Positions 16,345 through 24,109 of a stretch of DNA of 64,000 bases are shown piece after piece. Each line of letters begins with the position of its first letter. Positions within the stretch are counted from its first letter, which is position 1. The position numbers and the translations under genes are program-made. The notes below the pieces were generated by a model. It ran no database searches, was not told where the DNA came from, and saw only the letters and a list, made by a program, of their open reading frames with translations. Where the stretch lies: positions 1 through 64,000 of the forward strand of contig JAEUNJ010000069.1 of NCBI GenBank assembly GCA_016791145.1, written 5' to 3'. The DNA is from Rhodocyclaceae bacterium. GTDB lineage: Bacteria; Pseudomonadota; Gammaproteobacteria; Burkholderiales; Rhodocyclaceae.

Positions 16345-16431
16345 TGATACATAAACAAACTGCTCAAGTATTTTTCTGTATCACGTGGCAAATGATACAT
16401 TCGGTCGCATGGCGCTTGTCAATATGTATCA
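16345..16431. promoter_or_regulatory. Array of four TGATACA operator-like sites upstream of the pad operon
   Basis: Within the AT-rich part of the 360-bp gap 16195-16554 there are four copies of one motif: TGATACAT at 16345, TGTATCA at 16377, TGATACAT at 16393 and ATGTATCA at 16424. They form two inverted pairs with about 31-32 bp between start points. One overlaps the proposed -10 box and another lies just upstream of the -35. This layout suggests repression by a dimeric regulator that is not encoded in the window. The rest of the gap shows nothing recognisable. Confidence 0.6.
16392..16422 (-). promoter_or_regulatory. Candidate sigma-70 promoter of the pad operon
   Basis: On the minus strand TTGACA (16417-16422) is followed after 17 nt by TGTATC, or after 19 nt by TATCAT (16392-16397). 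This is the only strong -35 match in the gap and reads leftward into the thioesterase gene about 200 bp away. It is interleaved with the TGATACA sites. Confidence 0.5.
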
Positions 16432-16554
16432 GTTTTGCGCTGCCGCATGAATCGCTTTGCCGGAGAGCGCCGCTGGCGGGACCGCCATTGCCCTGAGCGT
16501 CCGGGGCGAGGACAATGGGGGAGGGCGCCGACCGGCGCGGAGAAAGGGGAAGCG

Positions 16555-17028
16555 ATGCGCAAGACGATCATCGGGCACGAGACGCCCGCGGCGCCGGAAC
16601 CGCATGACCAATGGCTGGACCTGGATCTGCTCGCGCGCGTGGAGGTGAGCTCGGAGGAGTGGGACCACCCGGTCGAGGCGGCGCTGCTGCCGGGCCGCGA
16701 CGGGGGATGGCGGGCCGCGGAGGCCGGCGAGCAGATACTGCGCATCCTGTTCGACGACCCGCGCTCCGTGCGCCGGGTGCTGCTGGTCTTCGAGGAAAGG
16801 GACCGGGAGCGCACCCAGGAGTTCGTGCTCCGCTGGTCCGGCGACGGCGGGCGCAGCTACCGGGACCTGGTGCGGCAGCAGTTCAACTTCAGCCCCTGGG
16901 GATCGGTGCGGGAGGTGGAGGACTACGGGCTCGACCTGACCGGCGTCACCGGGCTGGAACTTCGCGTCGTTCCGGACATCTCGCGCGGCCACGCCCGAGC
17001 GACGCTGGCGTCGCTGCGCCTGGCATGA
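16555..17028 (+). CDS. Conserved hypothetical protein, possible galactose-binding-like beta sandwich
   Basis: A 157-residue soluble protein that I do not recognise with certainty. The pattern [46 protein letters not shown] and [16 protein letters not shown] resembles discoidin-like (F5/8 type C) jelly-roll domains, in which paired aromatic and Asp residues often bind sugar or ligand. There is no signal peptide. The ATG at 16555 follows AAAGGGGAAGCG; upstream in-frame starts give an Arg-rich extension of no apparent meaning. It is divergent from the pad operon, so the TGATACA region may also affect it. Confidence 0.55.
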   Translation: MRKTIIGHETPAAPEPHDQWLDLDLLARVEVSSEEWDHPVEAALLPGRDGGWRAAEAGEQILRILFDDPRSVRRVLLVFEERDRERTQEFVLRWSGDGGRSYRDLVRQQFNFSPWGSVREVEDYGLDLTGVTGLELRVVPDISRGHARATLASLRLA

Positions 17029-17122
17029 AGCCCGACCCGCGGGGCGGGTTCCCCGCGCCGCGCCCCCCGGGGACACCCGCCCGGTTGCGGCCCCGGTCCC
17101 ACGGCTGCCATGCCTGGCGCGA

Positions 17123-17293
17123 TTGCTTTCCGTGGCGTTTGGGTGCATAGTACGCGCCGCGTTGTTCAAGCAGTGGTCGTCTGGTTCGGTATTCCCTCGC
17201 TTTTCCGGCATCCCCTCCCTTCATTACCCCGCAGTCTTGATCTTCGCCCACGCGGGCAGAGCCCGTATTTTTCATTTTTCGAGGTTTCAAGAC
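17123..17293 (+). promoter_or_regulatory. Promoter and about 135-nt leader of cold-shock gene 1
   Basis: TTGCTT (17123-17128), a 17-nt spacer and CATAGT (17146-17151) form a promoter matching that of the second cold-shock gene. The leader includes a block beginning GTGGTCGTCTGGTTCGGTAT (from 17173) that is identical for 27 nt in the second copy, and ends with AGGTTTCAAGACATGG. Long conserved leaders of csp genes act as temperature-sensing RNA in enterobacteria. That role here is inferred from conservation and placement. Confidence 0.6.
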
Positions 17294-17500
17294 ATGGCAA
17301 CAGGTACCGTGAAGTGGTTCAACGATTCGAAGGGTTTCGGTTTCATCAGCCCCGAGGCCGGCGGTGATGATCTCTTCGCCCACTTTTCCGCGATTCAGGG
17401 ACAGGGCTTCAAGACGCTGAAGGAAGGCCAGCGGGTGAGCTTCGACGTCACCACCGGCCCGAAGGGCCAGCAGGCGTCCAACATCCGCACCCTGGACTGA
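17294..17500 (+). CDS. Cold-shock protein (CspA family), copy 1
   Basis: A 68-residue single cold-shock domain that binds single-stranded RNA or DNA. RNP1 is KGFGFISP and RNP2 is LFAHFS, preceded by the family start [11 protein letters not shown]. It differs from copy 2 at 19897 in only about nine residues. The frame is open upstream through the leader, but similarity and the ribosome-binding site place the start at 17294. Confidence 0.97.
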   Translation: MATGTVKWFNDSKGFGFISPEAGGDDLFAHFSAIQGQGFKTLKEGQRVSFDVTTGPKGQQASNIRTLD

Positions 17501-17508
17501 GCATCACC

Positions 17509-17534
17509 ATGGCATGGCGGTGACGCCGTGCCAT
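17509..17534 (+). terminator. Hairpin after cold-shock gene 1
   Basis: ATGGCATGGCG and CGCCGTGCCAT pair over 11 bp with one G-U type mismatch and a short loop, 8 bp after the stop. A matching hairpin follows copy 2. No T-run follows, so it may stabilise the mRNA 3' end rather than terminate alone. Confidence 0.5.
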
Positions 17535-17678
17535 CCCGGGCGGAACTGCCGGCCTTCGGCCGGCGGGACCGCCTTTCCGGATTGCCCCGGCCGACGCCGG
17601 GCCCGTCCCCACCACCGTCCTCCAGGCGCATCGCAACGGCGATCCGCGCCGGAGGCCCGTTTTTCCGGAGACAGGGCC

Positions 17679-17939
17679 ATGGCCAAGGAAGAACTGCTGG
17701 AAATGCAAGGCGTCGTCGACGAGGTGCTCCCGGACGCCCGGTTTCGCGTCACCCTCGAGAACGGGCACAGCCTGGTCGCCTACACCGCCGGCAAGATGCG
17801 CAAGCACCACATCCGCATACTGGCCGGGGACAAGGTGTCCCTGGAGATATCTCCCTACGATCTCGGCAAGGGCCGGATCACCTTCCGCCATCTGGAGACC
17901 CGCGGGCCACGGCCTGCCGAGCAGCGGCGCCGGCACTGA
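17679..17939 (+). CDS. infA: Translation initiation factor IF-1, longer-tailed paralogue
   Basis: An 86-residue OB-fold protein with the IF-1 signature from [20 protein letters not shown] through [32 protein letters not shown] and [15 protein letters not shown]-1 binds the ribosomal A site during initiation. Canonical IF-1 is about 72 residues; this copy has a basic tail ([14 protein letters not shown]). Its place next to a cold-shock gene, away from ribosomal protein operons, suggests an accessory cold-related paralogue, as seen in many betaproteobacteria. Confidence 0.92.
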   Translation: MAKEELLEMQGVVDEVLPDARFRVTLENGHSLVAYTAGKMRKHHIRILAGDKVSLEISPYDLGKGRITFRHLETRGPRPAEQRRRH

Positions 17940-17942
17940 GGG

Positions 17943-18605
17943 GTGCCCGGCTACCGGGTGAGGTTCCAGAGCGTCCCGGTGGCCGGCGGCGCCGACCTGG
18001 AAATACGCTCCCTGCTGGACCGGAACCAGTATTCCGATCCCGACGGCGCGGCCGACGCCGCCGGCATCTCGCCGGCCTCCTGGCCGCTTTTCGGCCTGGT
18101 CTGGCCGTCGGCGCGCAAACTCGCCGACCTGATGCAGCGCCTGGAACTCGGCTCCCGGCGGATCCTCGAGGTCGGTTGCGGGCTCGGGCTTGCGAGCCTC
18201 GTCCTGCACCGGCGGCGCGGCGACATCACCGCCAGCGACTGCCATCCCCTGGCCGGATCCTTCCTCGATGCCAACCTGCGCCTGAACGGCCTGGGCGGGA
18301 TGCGGTACCGCGACGGCCACTGGAAACGGCGGAACCCGGACCTCGGCGAGTTCGACCTGTTCGTCGGCAGCGATCTCCTCTACGAGCGCGACCACCCCAG
18401 GCAACTGGCCGGATTCCTCCGCCGCCACGCGGCACCCGCGGCCGAGGTCATGCTCGTCGATCCGGACCGGGGCAACCGCGCGCAATTCACAGGCCATATG
18501 CGCGGGATCGGGTTCTCCCTGGAGGAGACGAGGTTAGACGCGCCCCTGTCCAACGGCGACCCCTACCGGGGCCGGCTGCTGCACTACCGCCGCGCCCCGG
18601 CCTGA
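17943..18605 (+). CDS. SAM-dependent methyltransferase, lysine/METTL21-like
   Basis: A 220-residue class I methyltransferase with motif I ILEVGCGLGLASLVLHRR (about 73-90), motif II near DITASDCHPLAG, and FDLFVGSDLLYERDHPRQL as motif IV/post-IV. The SDLLYE pattern resembles the METTL21/nicotinamide N-methyltransferase-like group that methylates proteins or small amines. The substrate is unknown. The likely start is the GTG at 17943, only 3 bp after the IF-1 stop, so the two genes are probably co-translated. Confidence 0.8.
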   Translation: MPGYRVRFQSVPVAGGADLEIRSLLDRNQYSDPDGAADAAGISPASWPLFGLVWPSARKLADLMQRLELGSRRILEVGCGLGLASLVLHRRRGDITASDCHPLAGSFLDANLRLNGLGGMRYRDGHWKRRNPDLGEFDLFVGSDLLYERDHPRQLAGFLRRHAAPAAEVMLVDPDRGNRAQFTGHMRGIGFSLEETRLDAPLSNGDPYRGRLLHYRRAPA

Positions 18606-18647
18606 TCCGGCGGCACCCCCATGCCTGCCTTCCGGGGCGGGTGGTGG

Positions 18648-19538
18648 TCAACCCCGCCCGGGGGAACCGGGGGTTGCGGAAAGCAGCTCGTCGAGGAGGC
18701 GGTCCTTGCTTTCCCACATGCCGCCGATCCATTCCTGGACCGCCGTCCGGAAGCCGGGATCGCGGGCCGTGTCGCCGCCGGCGAGGGCCGGCGGGATGGC
18801 GCGGGTCTCGACCCGTACGACCACCTCCTCCATGCGGCCGCAGAGGAGGTCCCAGAAGGTCGGCGTGCCGCGCGGATAGGCGATGGTCACGTCCAGCAGG
18901 GCATCGAAATCCTCCCCCATGGTGGCCAGGGCCACGGCCATGCCGCCGGCCTTGGGCTTCAGCAGGTGGCGGTAGGGGGATCCCTGGCGGGCGTGCTTCG
19001 CCGCCGTGAAGCGGGTGCCCTCGACGAAGTTCATCACCGACGTCGGGATCGTCTTGAATTTCTCGCAGGCGATGCGCGTCGTCTCCAGGTCGCTGCGCCC
19101 CCCCTTCTTGCCGCGCTTCATGAACGGGAAATCCAGGGCCCACCAGGCCAGGCCGATCACCGGCACCCAGATGAGTTCCGCCTTCAGGAAGAACTTCAGG
19201 AAGGGTATGTGGCCCAGGAACACCTTCTGCAGCACCAGGATGTCGGTCCAGCTCTGGTGGTTCGAACTGACCAGGTACCAGCCGCGCCGGTTCAGGTCGT
19301 CCAGGCCGCGCACGTCCCAGCGGGTGCGGCCCACGGTGGCCATGATCAGGTCGTTGAAGGCGATCCAGCGGGAGGCCAGCGCCATCAGCGCATGGTCGCA
19401 GAAGCGCCGGACCGGGGCGCCCGGCACGACCAGCTTGAGCAGCGCGAACGGCGTCATGGCGGAGAAGACGGCCAGCACGTTCAATCCGATGGCGACGCTG
19501 GCCAGCACGCCCTTGGTCGTTTCCGCGAGTCCCTTCAC
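18648..19538 (-). CDS. 1-acylglycerol-3-phosphate acyltransferase-like (YihG/PlsC family)
   Basis: A 296-residue membrane acyltransferase. An N-terminal hydrophobic helix (about 15-38) precedes the catalytic NHQSWTD (H-x4-D), then FPFMKRG, then VNFVEGTRFT, the EGTR motif that binds the phosphate of the acceptor. The proline block near IAYPRGTPTFWD fits the YihG-like subgroup. The start is likely the GTG at 19538, which has a strong GGAGGGGGAAGG ribosome-binding site and gives family length. The gene converges with the methyltransferase. Confidence 0.85.
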   Translation of the reverse strand: MKGLAETTKGVLASVAIGLNVLAVFSAMTPFALLKLVVPGAPVRRFCDHALMALASRWIAFNDLIMATVGRTRWDVRGLDDLNRRGWYLVSSNHQSWTDILVLQKVFLGHIPFLKFFLKAELIWVPVIGLAWWALDFPFMKRGKKGGRSDLETTRIACEKFKTIPTSVMNFVEGTRFTAAKHARQGSPYRHLLKPKAGGMAVALATMGEDFDALLDVTIAYPRGTPTFWDLLCGRMEEVVVRVETRAIPPALAGGDTARDPGFRTAVQEWIGGMWESKDRLLDELLSATPGSPGRG

Positions 19539-19727
19539 GAAGCCCTTCCCCCTCCGGTGAAAAACGCGATTCTCCCCCAGGACGCGGCGCGGCGCATGGC
19601 TCCCGAAGAACTCGGCGCGATGGGCCCACGGTGCCGGGCGCGCCGAGGGCGGCCGGGACCGCCCGGCGGGGCTTTCCGGCGCGTCGCCATGGCGGCTGCG
19701 CAGCCCTGGGGCCGGCCCCCTCGCGGA

Positions 19728-19896
19728 TTGCAATCCGCCCCGAACATGGGCATAGTGCGCGCTGCGTCGCTCAAGCCGTGGTCGTCTGGTTCGGTATTCC
19801 CTCGTCGTTCCGGCATTCCTTCCCTGCATTTCCGTCTTGATCTGCGCCCGCCGGGGTGCGCCCCCGCCCATTCATTCTTCCGAGAGGTTTCAAGGC
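19728..19896 (+). promoter_or_regulatory. Promoter and about 135-nt leader of cold-shock gene 2
   Basis: TTGCAA (19728-19733), a 17-nt spacer and CATAGT (19751-19756) mirror the promoter of copy 1. The leader has the same block beginning GTGGTCGTCTGGTTCGGTAT (from 19778), TTCCGGCAT and the AGGTTTCAAG-GCATGG start region. The rest of the 358-bp gap 19539-19896 shows no gene. Confidence 0.6.
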
Positions 19897-20103
19897 ATGG
19901 CTAACGGTACCGTCAAGTGGTTCAACGATGCGAAGGGATTCGGATTCATCAGCCCGGACGGCGGCGGTGACGATCTCTTCGCCCATTTCTCCGCCATCCA
20001 GGGCAAGGGCTTCCGTACCCTGAAGGAAGGCCAGAAGGTCGTGTTCGACATCACCACCGGCCCCAAGGGCCAGCAGGCCTCGAACATCCGTCCGCTGGAC
20101 TGA
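19897..20103 (+). CDS. Cold-shock protein (CspA family), copy 2
   Basis: A 68-residue cold-shock domain ([20 protein letters not shown], then LFAHFS). It is a close paralogue of the gene at 17294 and shares promoter, leader and 3' hairpin with it. Both copies keep all aromatic RNA-binding residues. The acyltransferase, methyltransferase and IF-1 genes lie between the copies. Confidence 0.97.
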   Translation: MANGTVKWFNDAKGFGFISPDGGGDDLFAHFSAIQGKGFRTLKEGQKVVFDITTGPKGQQASNIRPLD

Positions 20104-20111
20104 GCATCGCC

Positions 20112-20137
20112 GCGGCATGGCGGACCCGCCATGCCGC
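20112..20137 (+). terminator. Perfect 12-bp hairpin after cold-shock gene 2
   Basis: GCGGCATGGCGG and CCGCCATGCCGC form a perfect stem with a 2-nt gap, 8 bp after the stop codon. It corresponds to the hairpin after copy 1. There is no following T-run. Confidence 0.55.
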
Positions 20138-20287
20138 CTCCCCCCGGCGGGCCATGCCGCGCCGGGGGAAACCGTCGGCACCGGGACCGCCGTGCCGGCG
20201 CGACGCGGGTGCCCGCGGCGGCCACCGGGAGCACCACGCGCGGCGCGGGCCCGCGCGGCCGGGGATCCTTCGCGCATGCCCACGGCC

Positions 20288-20917
20288 TTATTCGAAGAGC
20301 CTGCCGAAGCGCGGGCGCAGGGCGCCGGGCCACCAGTGGCGGCGCGCGAACCGGACGGACATTTCGTTGGCCAGGAACGCCCCTGCCCAGGCGAACGGGA
20401 GGTGGATCAGCACTCCGATGCCGCCCTGGGCACAGGCGGCGCCGCCGCAGGAGAGCTGGATGCGCAGTTCCTGCACCGACACCAGGACGAAGGCCGCGCC
20501 GCCCAGGGCCGGCGACGCGACCAGCCCGGCCAGGATCACGGCGACAATCCTTTCCCGCAACCCCAGGCGCAGGAACGTCGTTCCGAAGATGGAGGCGAAG
20601 CCGGCGACCAGTTGGGCCACCGGCGGCAAGCCCGCGGCGACCAGGACCAGGACGAATCCGGGCGATGCCGCCGGCGATTCGGCGATCGCCTCCACCAGGA
20701 CGATTCCGGCGGCGAGGGACGCCAGGCCCGCCAGCCAGAGCGGGCGCCGGGCGCCGGTGCCGCGGGGCCGCGGGCCGCGCGTCGAATCCCCATCCCCGCC
20801 GGCGGCCGGCGGATCCACCCGCCCCGCGGCGGCGGTTTCCGGTCCTTCCCCCATCCCGGCGGGATTTCCGCTCACGCGGCAAGACCGGCAATCGCGCATC
20901 CGCGATGCCGCGGACAT
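20288..20917 (-). CDS. Four-helix membrane protein of unknown function
   Basis: A 209-residue protein that I do not recognise. After about 58 Gly/Pro/Arg-rich residues there are four hydrophobic segments: LWLAGLASLAAGIVLVEAIA, PGFVLVLVAAGLPPVAQLVA, IVAVILAGLVASPALGGAAF and GIGVLIHLPFAWAGAFLANE. A small Cys pair (SCGGAAC) precedes the last helix. It follows the RND pump gene direction after 54 bp but shows no similarity to pump parts. The true start may be at a later methionine (Met22), since the first residues lack helix or signal character. Confidence 0.5.
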   Translation of the reverse strand: MSAASRMRDCRSCRVSGNPAGMGEGPETAAAGRVDPPAAGGDGDSTRGPRPRGTGARRPLWLAGLASLAAGIVLVEAIAESPAASPGFVLVLVAAGLPPVAQLVAGFASIFGTTFLRLGLRERIVAVILAGLVASPALGGAAFVLVSVQELRIQLSCGGAACAQGGIGVLIHLPFAWAGAFLANEMSVRFARRHWWPGALRPRFGRLFE

Positions 20918-20971
20918 GGGCGCCGCTGGTCCATGCGGAGGGGCTCCCGGCGGGGCGGCACTGGGGGGCGC

Positions 20972-23900
20972 CTAACGCGGCGCCGATTCCCCGGCGACCC
21001 GGGGCGGTTCCGGCGACCCCGCCTGCGATGCCCCGGCCGCCTTGCCGAACAGCCGCCGCGCCAGGGCGGCGATCGCGTCGTCCACGAAGGTGAAGACCAC
21101 CGGGATCACCAGCAGGCTCAGGAAGGTGGAGGTGATGAGCCCGCCGATGACCACGATGGCCATCGGCGCCCGGAAGCTGGGGTCGGTGCCGAAGCCGACG
21201 GCGATGGGCAGCATGCCCGCGCCCATGGCGACGGTGGTCATGACGATGGGGCGGGCCCTCTTCCGGCAGGCGTCGAGCAGGGCGTCCAGCCGGCTGAAGT
21301 CGGATTCGCCGGCATGGTTGCGCCGGGCGATGATGACGTAATCGACCAGCAGGATGGAGTTCTTGGTGGCGATGCCCATCAGCATGATGAGGCCGATCAT
21401 GGAGGGCATGGAGAGGGCCGTGCCCGTCAGGAACAGGGCGAGGAAGGCGCCGGGCACCGAGAGCACCAGGGCGGCGAGGATGGTGGCCGGCTGCACGAAA
21501 TCCCGGAAGAGCAGCACCAGGACCGCATAGATGCAGGCCACGCCGGTCAGCATGGCCAGCGCGAAGCTCTCGAAGAGCTCCGCCATGGCCTCGGCATCGC
21601 CGACGGTGGACTGGATGATGCCCGGCGGCAGGTTCCTCAGGCTGGGCAGGGCCAGGGCCTGGCGCTCCACGTCGCCCAGGGGCTGCTGGTTCAGTTCGAT
21701 GACGAAATTCACGTTGCGCAGCCGGTCGTAGCGGTCGATCTCGGCCGGGCCGCCTTCCAGGGTCAGGGTGGCCACCTGTCCCAGCATCACCGGACCCCGC
21801 TTGCCCGGCACCGGCAGCCGCTCCAGCAGCGACAGGTCCTGGCGCGCCCCGGGGGGCAGCTTGACCACGATGGGCACCTGGCGCTGGGCGAGGTTGAGCT
21901 TCGCCAGTCCCTGGTCGTAGTCGCCGGCCGTCGCGATGCGGAGCACGTCGGCGATGGCCGCGGAGGTGACGCCCAGGTCCGCCGCCCGGGCGAAGTCCGG
22001 CCGCACGACCAGTTCCGGCCGCACCAGGCTCGCGGTGGTGGAGACGTTGCCGATGCCGGGGATGGTGCGCAGTTCCCGCTCCACCTGGCGCGCATGCTCG
22101 GCCAGCAGCGGGCCGTTCTCGCTCGCCAGGACCAGCACGTACTTCTCGCTGGAGCCGCCGAAACCGACTTTCACCTGGATGCCGGGCAGGACGCCCAGGG
22201 CTTCGCGCAGGTCGCTCTCCACGGCCTGCTTCTTGACGCCGCCCCGCTCGGCGCGGGGCGTCAGGTTGATGGTGAGGGTCGCCTTGCGCACTTCCGCCGC
22301 ACCCTGGGGGATGAAGGGGTCGCTGCCGGAGGCGCCGCCGCCGACGGCGGTATAGACCATGCGCACGTGGGGATTCTTCTCCACGATGCCGCGCGCCGCC
22401 TCGGCGGCGGCCAGGGTCTCCTGGAAGGTGCTGCCGGGCGGCAGGGCGAGGTAGACCTGGGTCTGGGAGAGGTCGTCCGGCGGCAGGAAACCGGTGGGCA
22501 GCAGGGGCACCAGGGCGAAGGAGCCGAAGAAGAACAGGGTGGTCGCCGCCAGGGTGGCCAGCCGGTGGCGCAGGCACCAGGCCGCCACGCGCAGGTAGAG
22601 CGTCAGCCAGGCCGGCTGGGCGAAGCCTCCCTTCGGGGGGCGCAGGATGTAGGCCGCCATCATGGGGGTCAGCATGCGCGCCACGGCCAGCGAGAAGAAC
22701 ACCGCGATGGCCGCGGTCCACCCGAACTGGACGAAGAACTTCCCGGCCACGCCGCCCATGAAGGCCGTGGGCAGGAATACGGCGATCAGCGTGAAGGTGG
22801 TGGCGATGACCGCCAGGCCGATCTCGTCGGCCGCCTCCATGGCCGCCTGGAAGGGCGTCTTGCCCAGCGCCAAGTGGCGCATGATGTTCTCGATCTCGAC
22901 GATGGCGTCGTCCACCAGGATGCCGACCACCAGCGACAGGGAGAGCAGGGTCACCACGTTGATGGTGAAGTCCATCATGTGCATGGCCGCGAAGGCGGGA
23001 ATGACGGACAGCGGCAGCGCGGTGGCGGAAACGGCGGTGGCCCGGAAGTCGCGCAGGAAGAGCCAGACCACGATGACGGCCAGGATGGCGCCCTCGATCA
23101 GCAGGGCCATGGAGCCCTCGTAGTTCTCCTGCACCGGATCCACGAAGTTGAAGGCCTCGGTGACCGTGACGTGGGGATGGTCGGCCTTGATCTGCTTCAG
23201 CGCGGCCCCCACGGCGGCGGCCACCTGCACCTCTCCGGCGCCGCGGCTGCGGGTGATCTCGAAGCCCACCACCGGCTGCCCGTTCAGCAGCGCGGCTGAG
23301 CGCTGCTCGGCGACGGTGTCGGTGACGGTGGCGAGCTGGTCCAGCCGGACCCGGCGGCCGTCGGACAGGACGATGTCCATGGCGGCCAGCTCTTCCACGC
23401 TGCGCACCGTCGCCACCGTCCGCACGGACTGTTCGGACCCGCCCACGTCGGCGCGGCCCCCCGATGCCTCCTGCTGGATCTGGCGCAACTGGCGCGAGAT
23501 GTCCGACGCGGTGGCGCGCAGGGCGAGCAGCCGTGCCGGGTCCGGCTCCACCCGCAGCTGCCGGCTGACGCCGCCGACCCGGGCCACGCCGGCGACGCCC
23601 CGCACGCTGAGCAGGGCCTTGGCCACTGTGTTGTCCACGAACCAGGACAGGGCCTCGTCGTCCAGGCGGCTGGAGGCCACCGTGTAGGTCAGGATCGGCG
23701 AGCCGGCCACGTTCATCCGCGCGATGACCGGGTCCAGCAGGTCGCCGGGCAGGTCGGCGCGGATCCGGGAGACGGCGTCGCGCACGTCGTCCACGGCTTC
23801 CTGGGTCGGCTTCTCGATGCGGAACTCGACGGTCACCGTCGCCGTGCCGTCCTGGACCTTCGTGTAGATGTGCTTGATGCCCTGGACCGTGGCGATGGAG

Positions 23901-24109
23901 TTCTCCAGCTTGCGCGCCACCTCGGTTTCCATCTGGGAGGGTGCCGCGCCCGGAAGGCTCGCGGTGACGATCACCGTCGGCAGGTCGATGTCCGGAAACT
24001 GCTGGATCTTCATGGCCCGGAAGGACAGGATGCCGCCCAGGGTCAGCATGGCGAAGATCAGGATGGCCGGGATCGGCGTCCGGATCGACCACGAGGAGAC
24101 GTTGATCAT
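20972..24109 (-). CDS. RND efflux transporter, HAE1/AcrB-like inner-membrane pump
   Basis: A 1045-residue proton-driven pump. It has the usual 12-helix plan: a first helix at about 12-30 followed by a large periplasmic loop (QQFPDIDLPTV, PTQEAVDDVRDAVSRIRADLP), then the 6-helix block with LSLVVGILVDDAIVEIENIMRH. The Asp-Asp relay residues of proton translocation lie in VGILVDDAIVEIEN. The second half ends with GLIMLMGIATKNSILLVDY and GGLITSTFLSLLVIPVVF. The start overlaps the adaptor stop (ATGA). Sequence type suggests organic toxicants rather than heavy metals; no outer-membrane partner is adjacent. Confidence 0.93.
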   Translation of the reverse strand: MINVSSWSIRTPIPAILIFAMLTLGGILSFRAMKIQQFPDIDLPTVIVTASLPGAAPSQMETEVARKLENSIATVQGIKHIYTKVQDGTATVTVEFRIEKPTQEAVDDVRDAVSRIRADLPGDLLDPVIARMNVAGSPILTYTVASSRLDDEALSWFVDNTVAKALLSVRGVAGVARVGGVSRQLRVEPDPARLLALRATASDISRQLRQIQQEASGGRADVGGSEQSVRTVATVRSVEELAAMDIVLSDGRRVRLDQLATVTDTVAEQRSAALLNGQPVVGFEITRSRGAGEVQVAAAVGAALKQIKADHPHVTVTEAFNFVDPVQENYEGSMALLIEGAILAVIVVWLFLRDFRATAVSATALPLSVIPAFAAMHMMDFTINVVTLLSLSLVVGILVDDAIVEIENIMRHLALGKTPFQAAMEAADEIGLAVIATTFTLIAVFLPTAFMGGVAGKFFVQFGWTAAIAVFFSLAVARMLTPMMAAYILRPPKGGFAQPAWLTLYLRVAAWCLRHRLATLAATTLFFFGSFALVPLLPTGFLPPDDLSQTQVYLALPPGSTFQETLAAAEAARGIVEKNPHVRMVYTAVGGGASGSDPFIPQGAAEVRKATLTINLTPRAERGGVKKQAVESDLREALGVLPGIQVKVGFGGSSEKYVLVLASENGPLLAEHARQVERELRTIPGIGNVSTTASLVRPELVVRPDFARAADLGVTSAAIADVLRIATAGDYDQGLAKLNLAQRQVPIVVKLPPGARQDLSLLERLPVPGKRGPVMLGQVATLTLEGGPAEIDRYDRLRNVNFVIELNQQPLGDVERQALALPSLRNLPPGIIQSTVGDAEAMAELFESFALAMLTGVACIYAVLVLLFRDFVQPATILAALVLSVPGAFLALFLTGTALSMPSMIGLIMLMGIATKNSILLVDYVIIARRNHAGESDFSRLDALLDACRKRARPIVMTTVAMGAGMLPIAVGFGTDPSFRAPMAIVVIGGLITSTFLSLLVIPVVFTFVDDAIAALARRLFGKAAGASQAGSPEPPRVAGESAPR

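Noticed and set aside
17123-17293. In-frame N-terminal extension of cold-shock protein 1
   Set aside because: Promoter and leader elements conserved with copy 2 occupy this stretch, and the family starts at MATGTVKWF.
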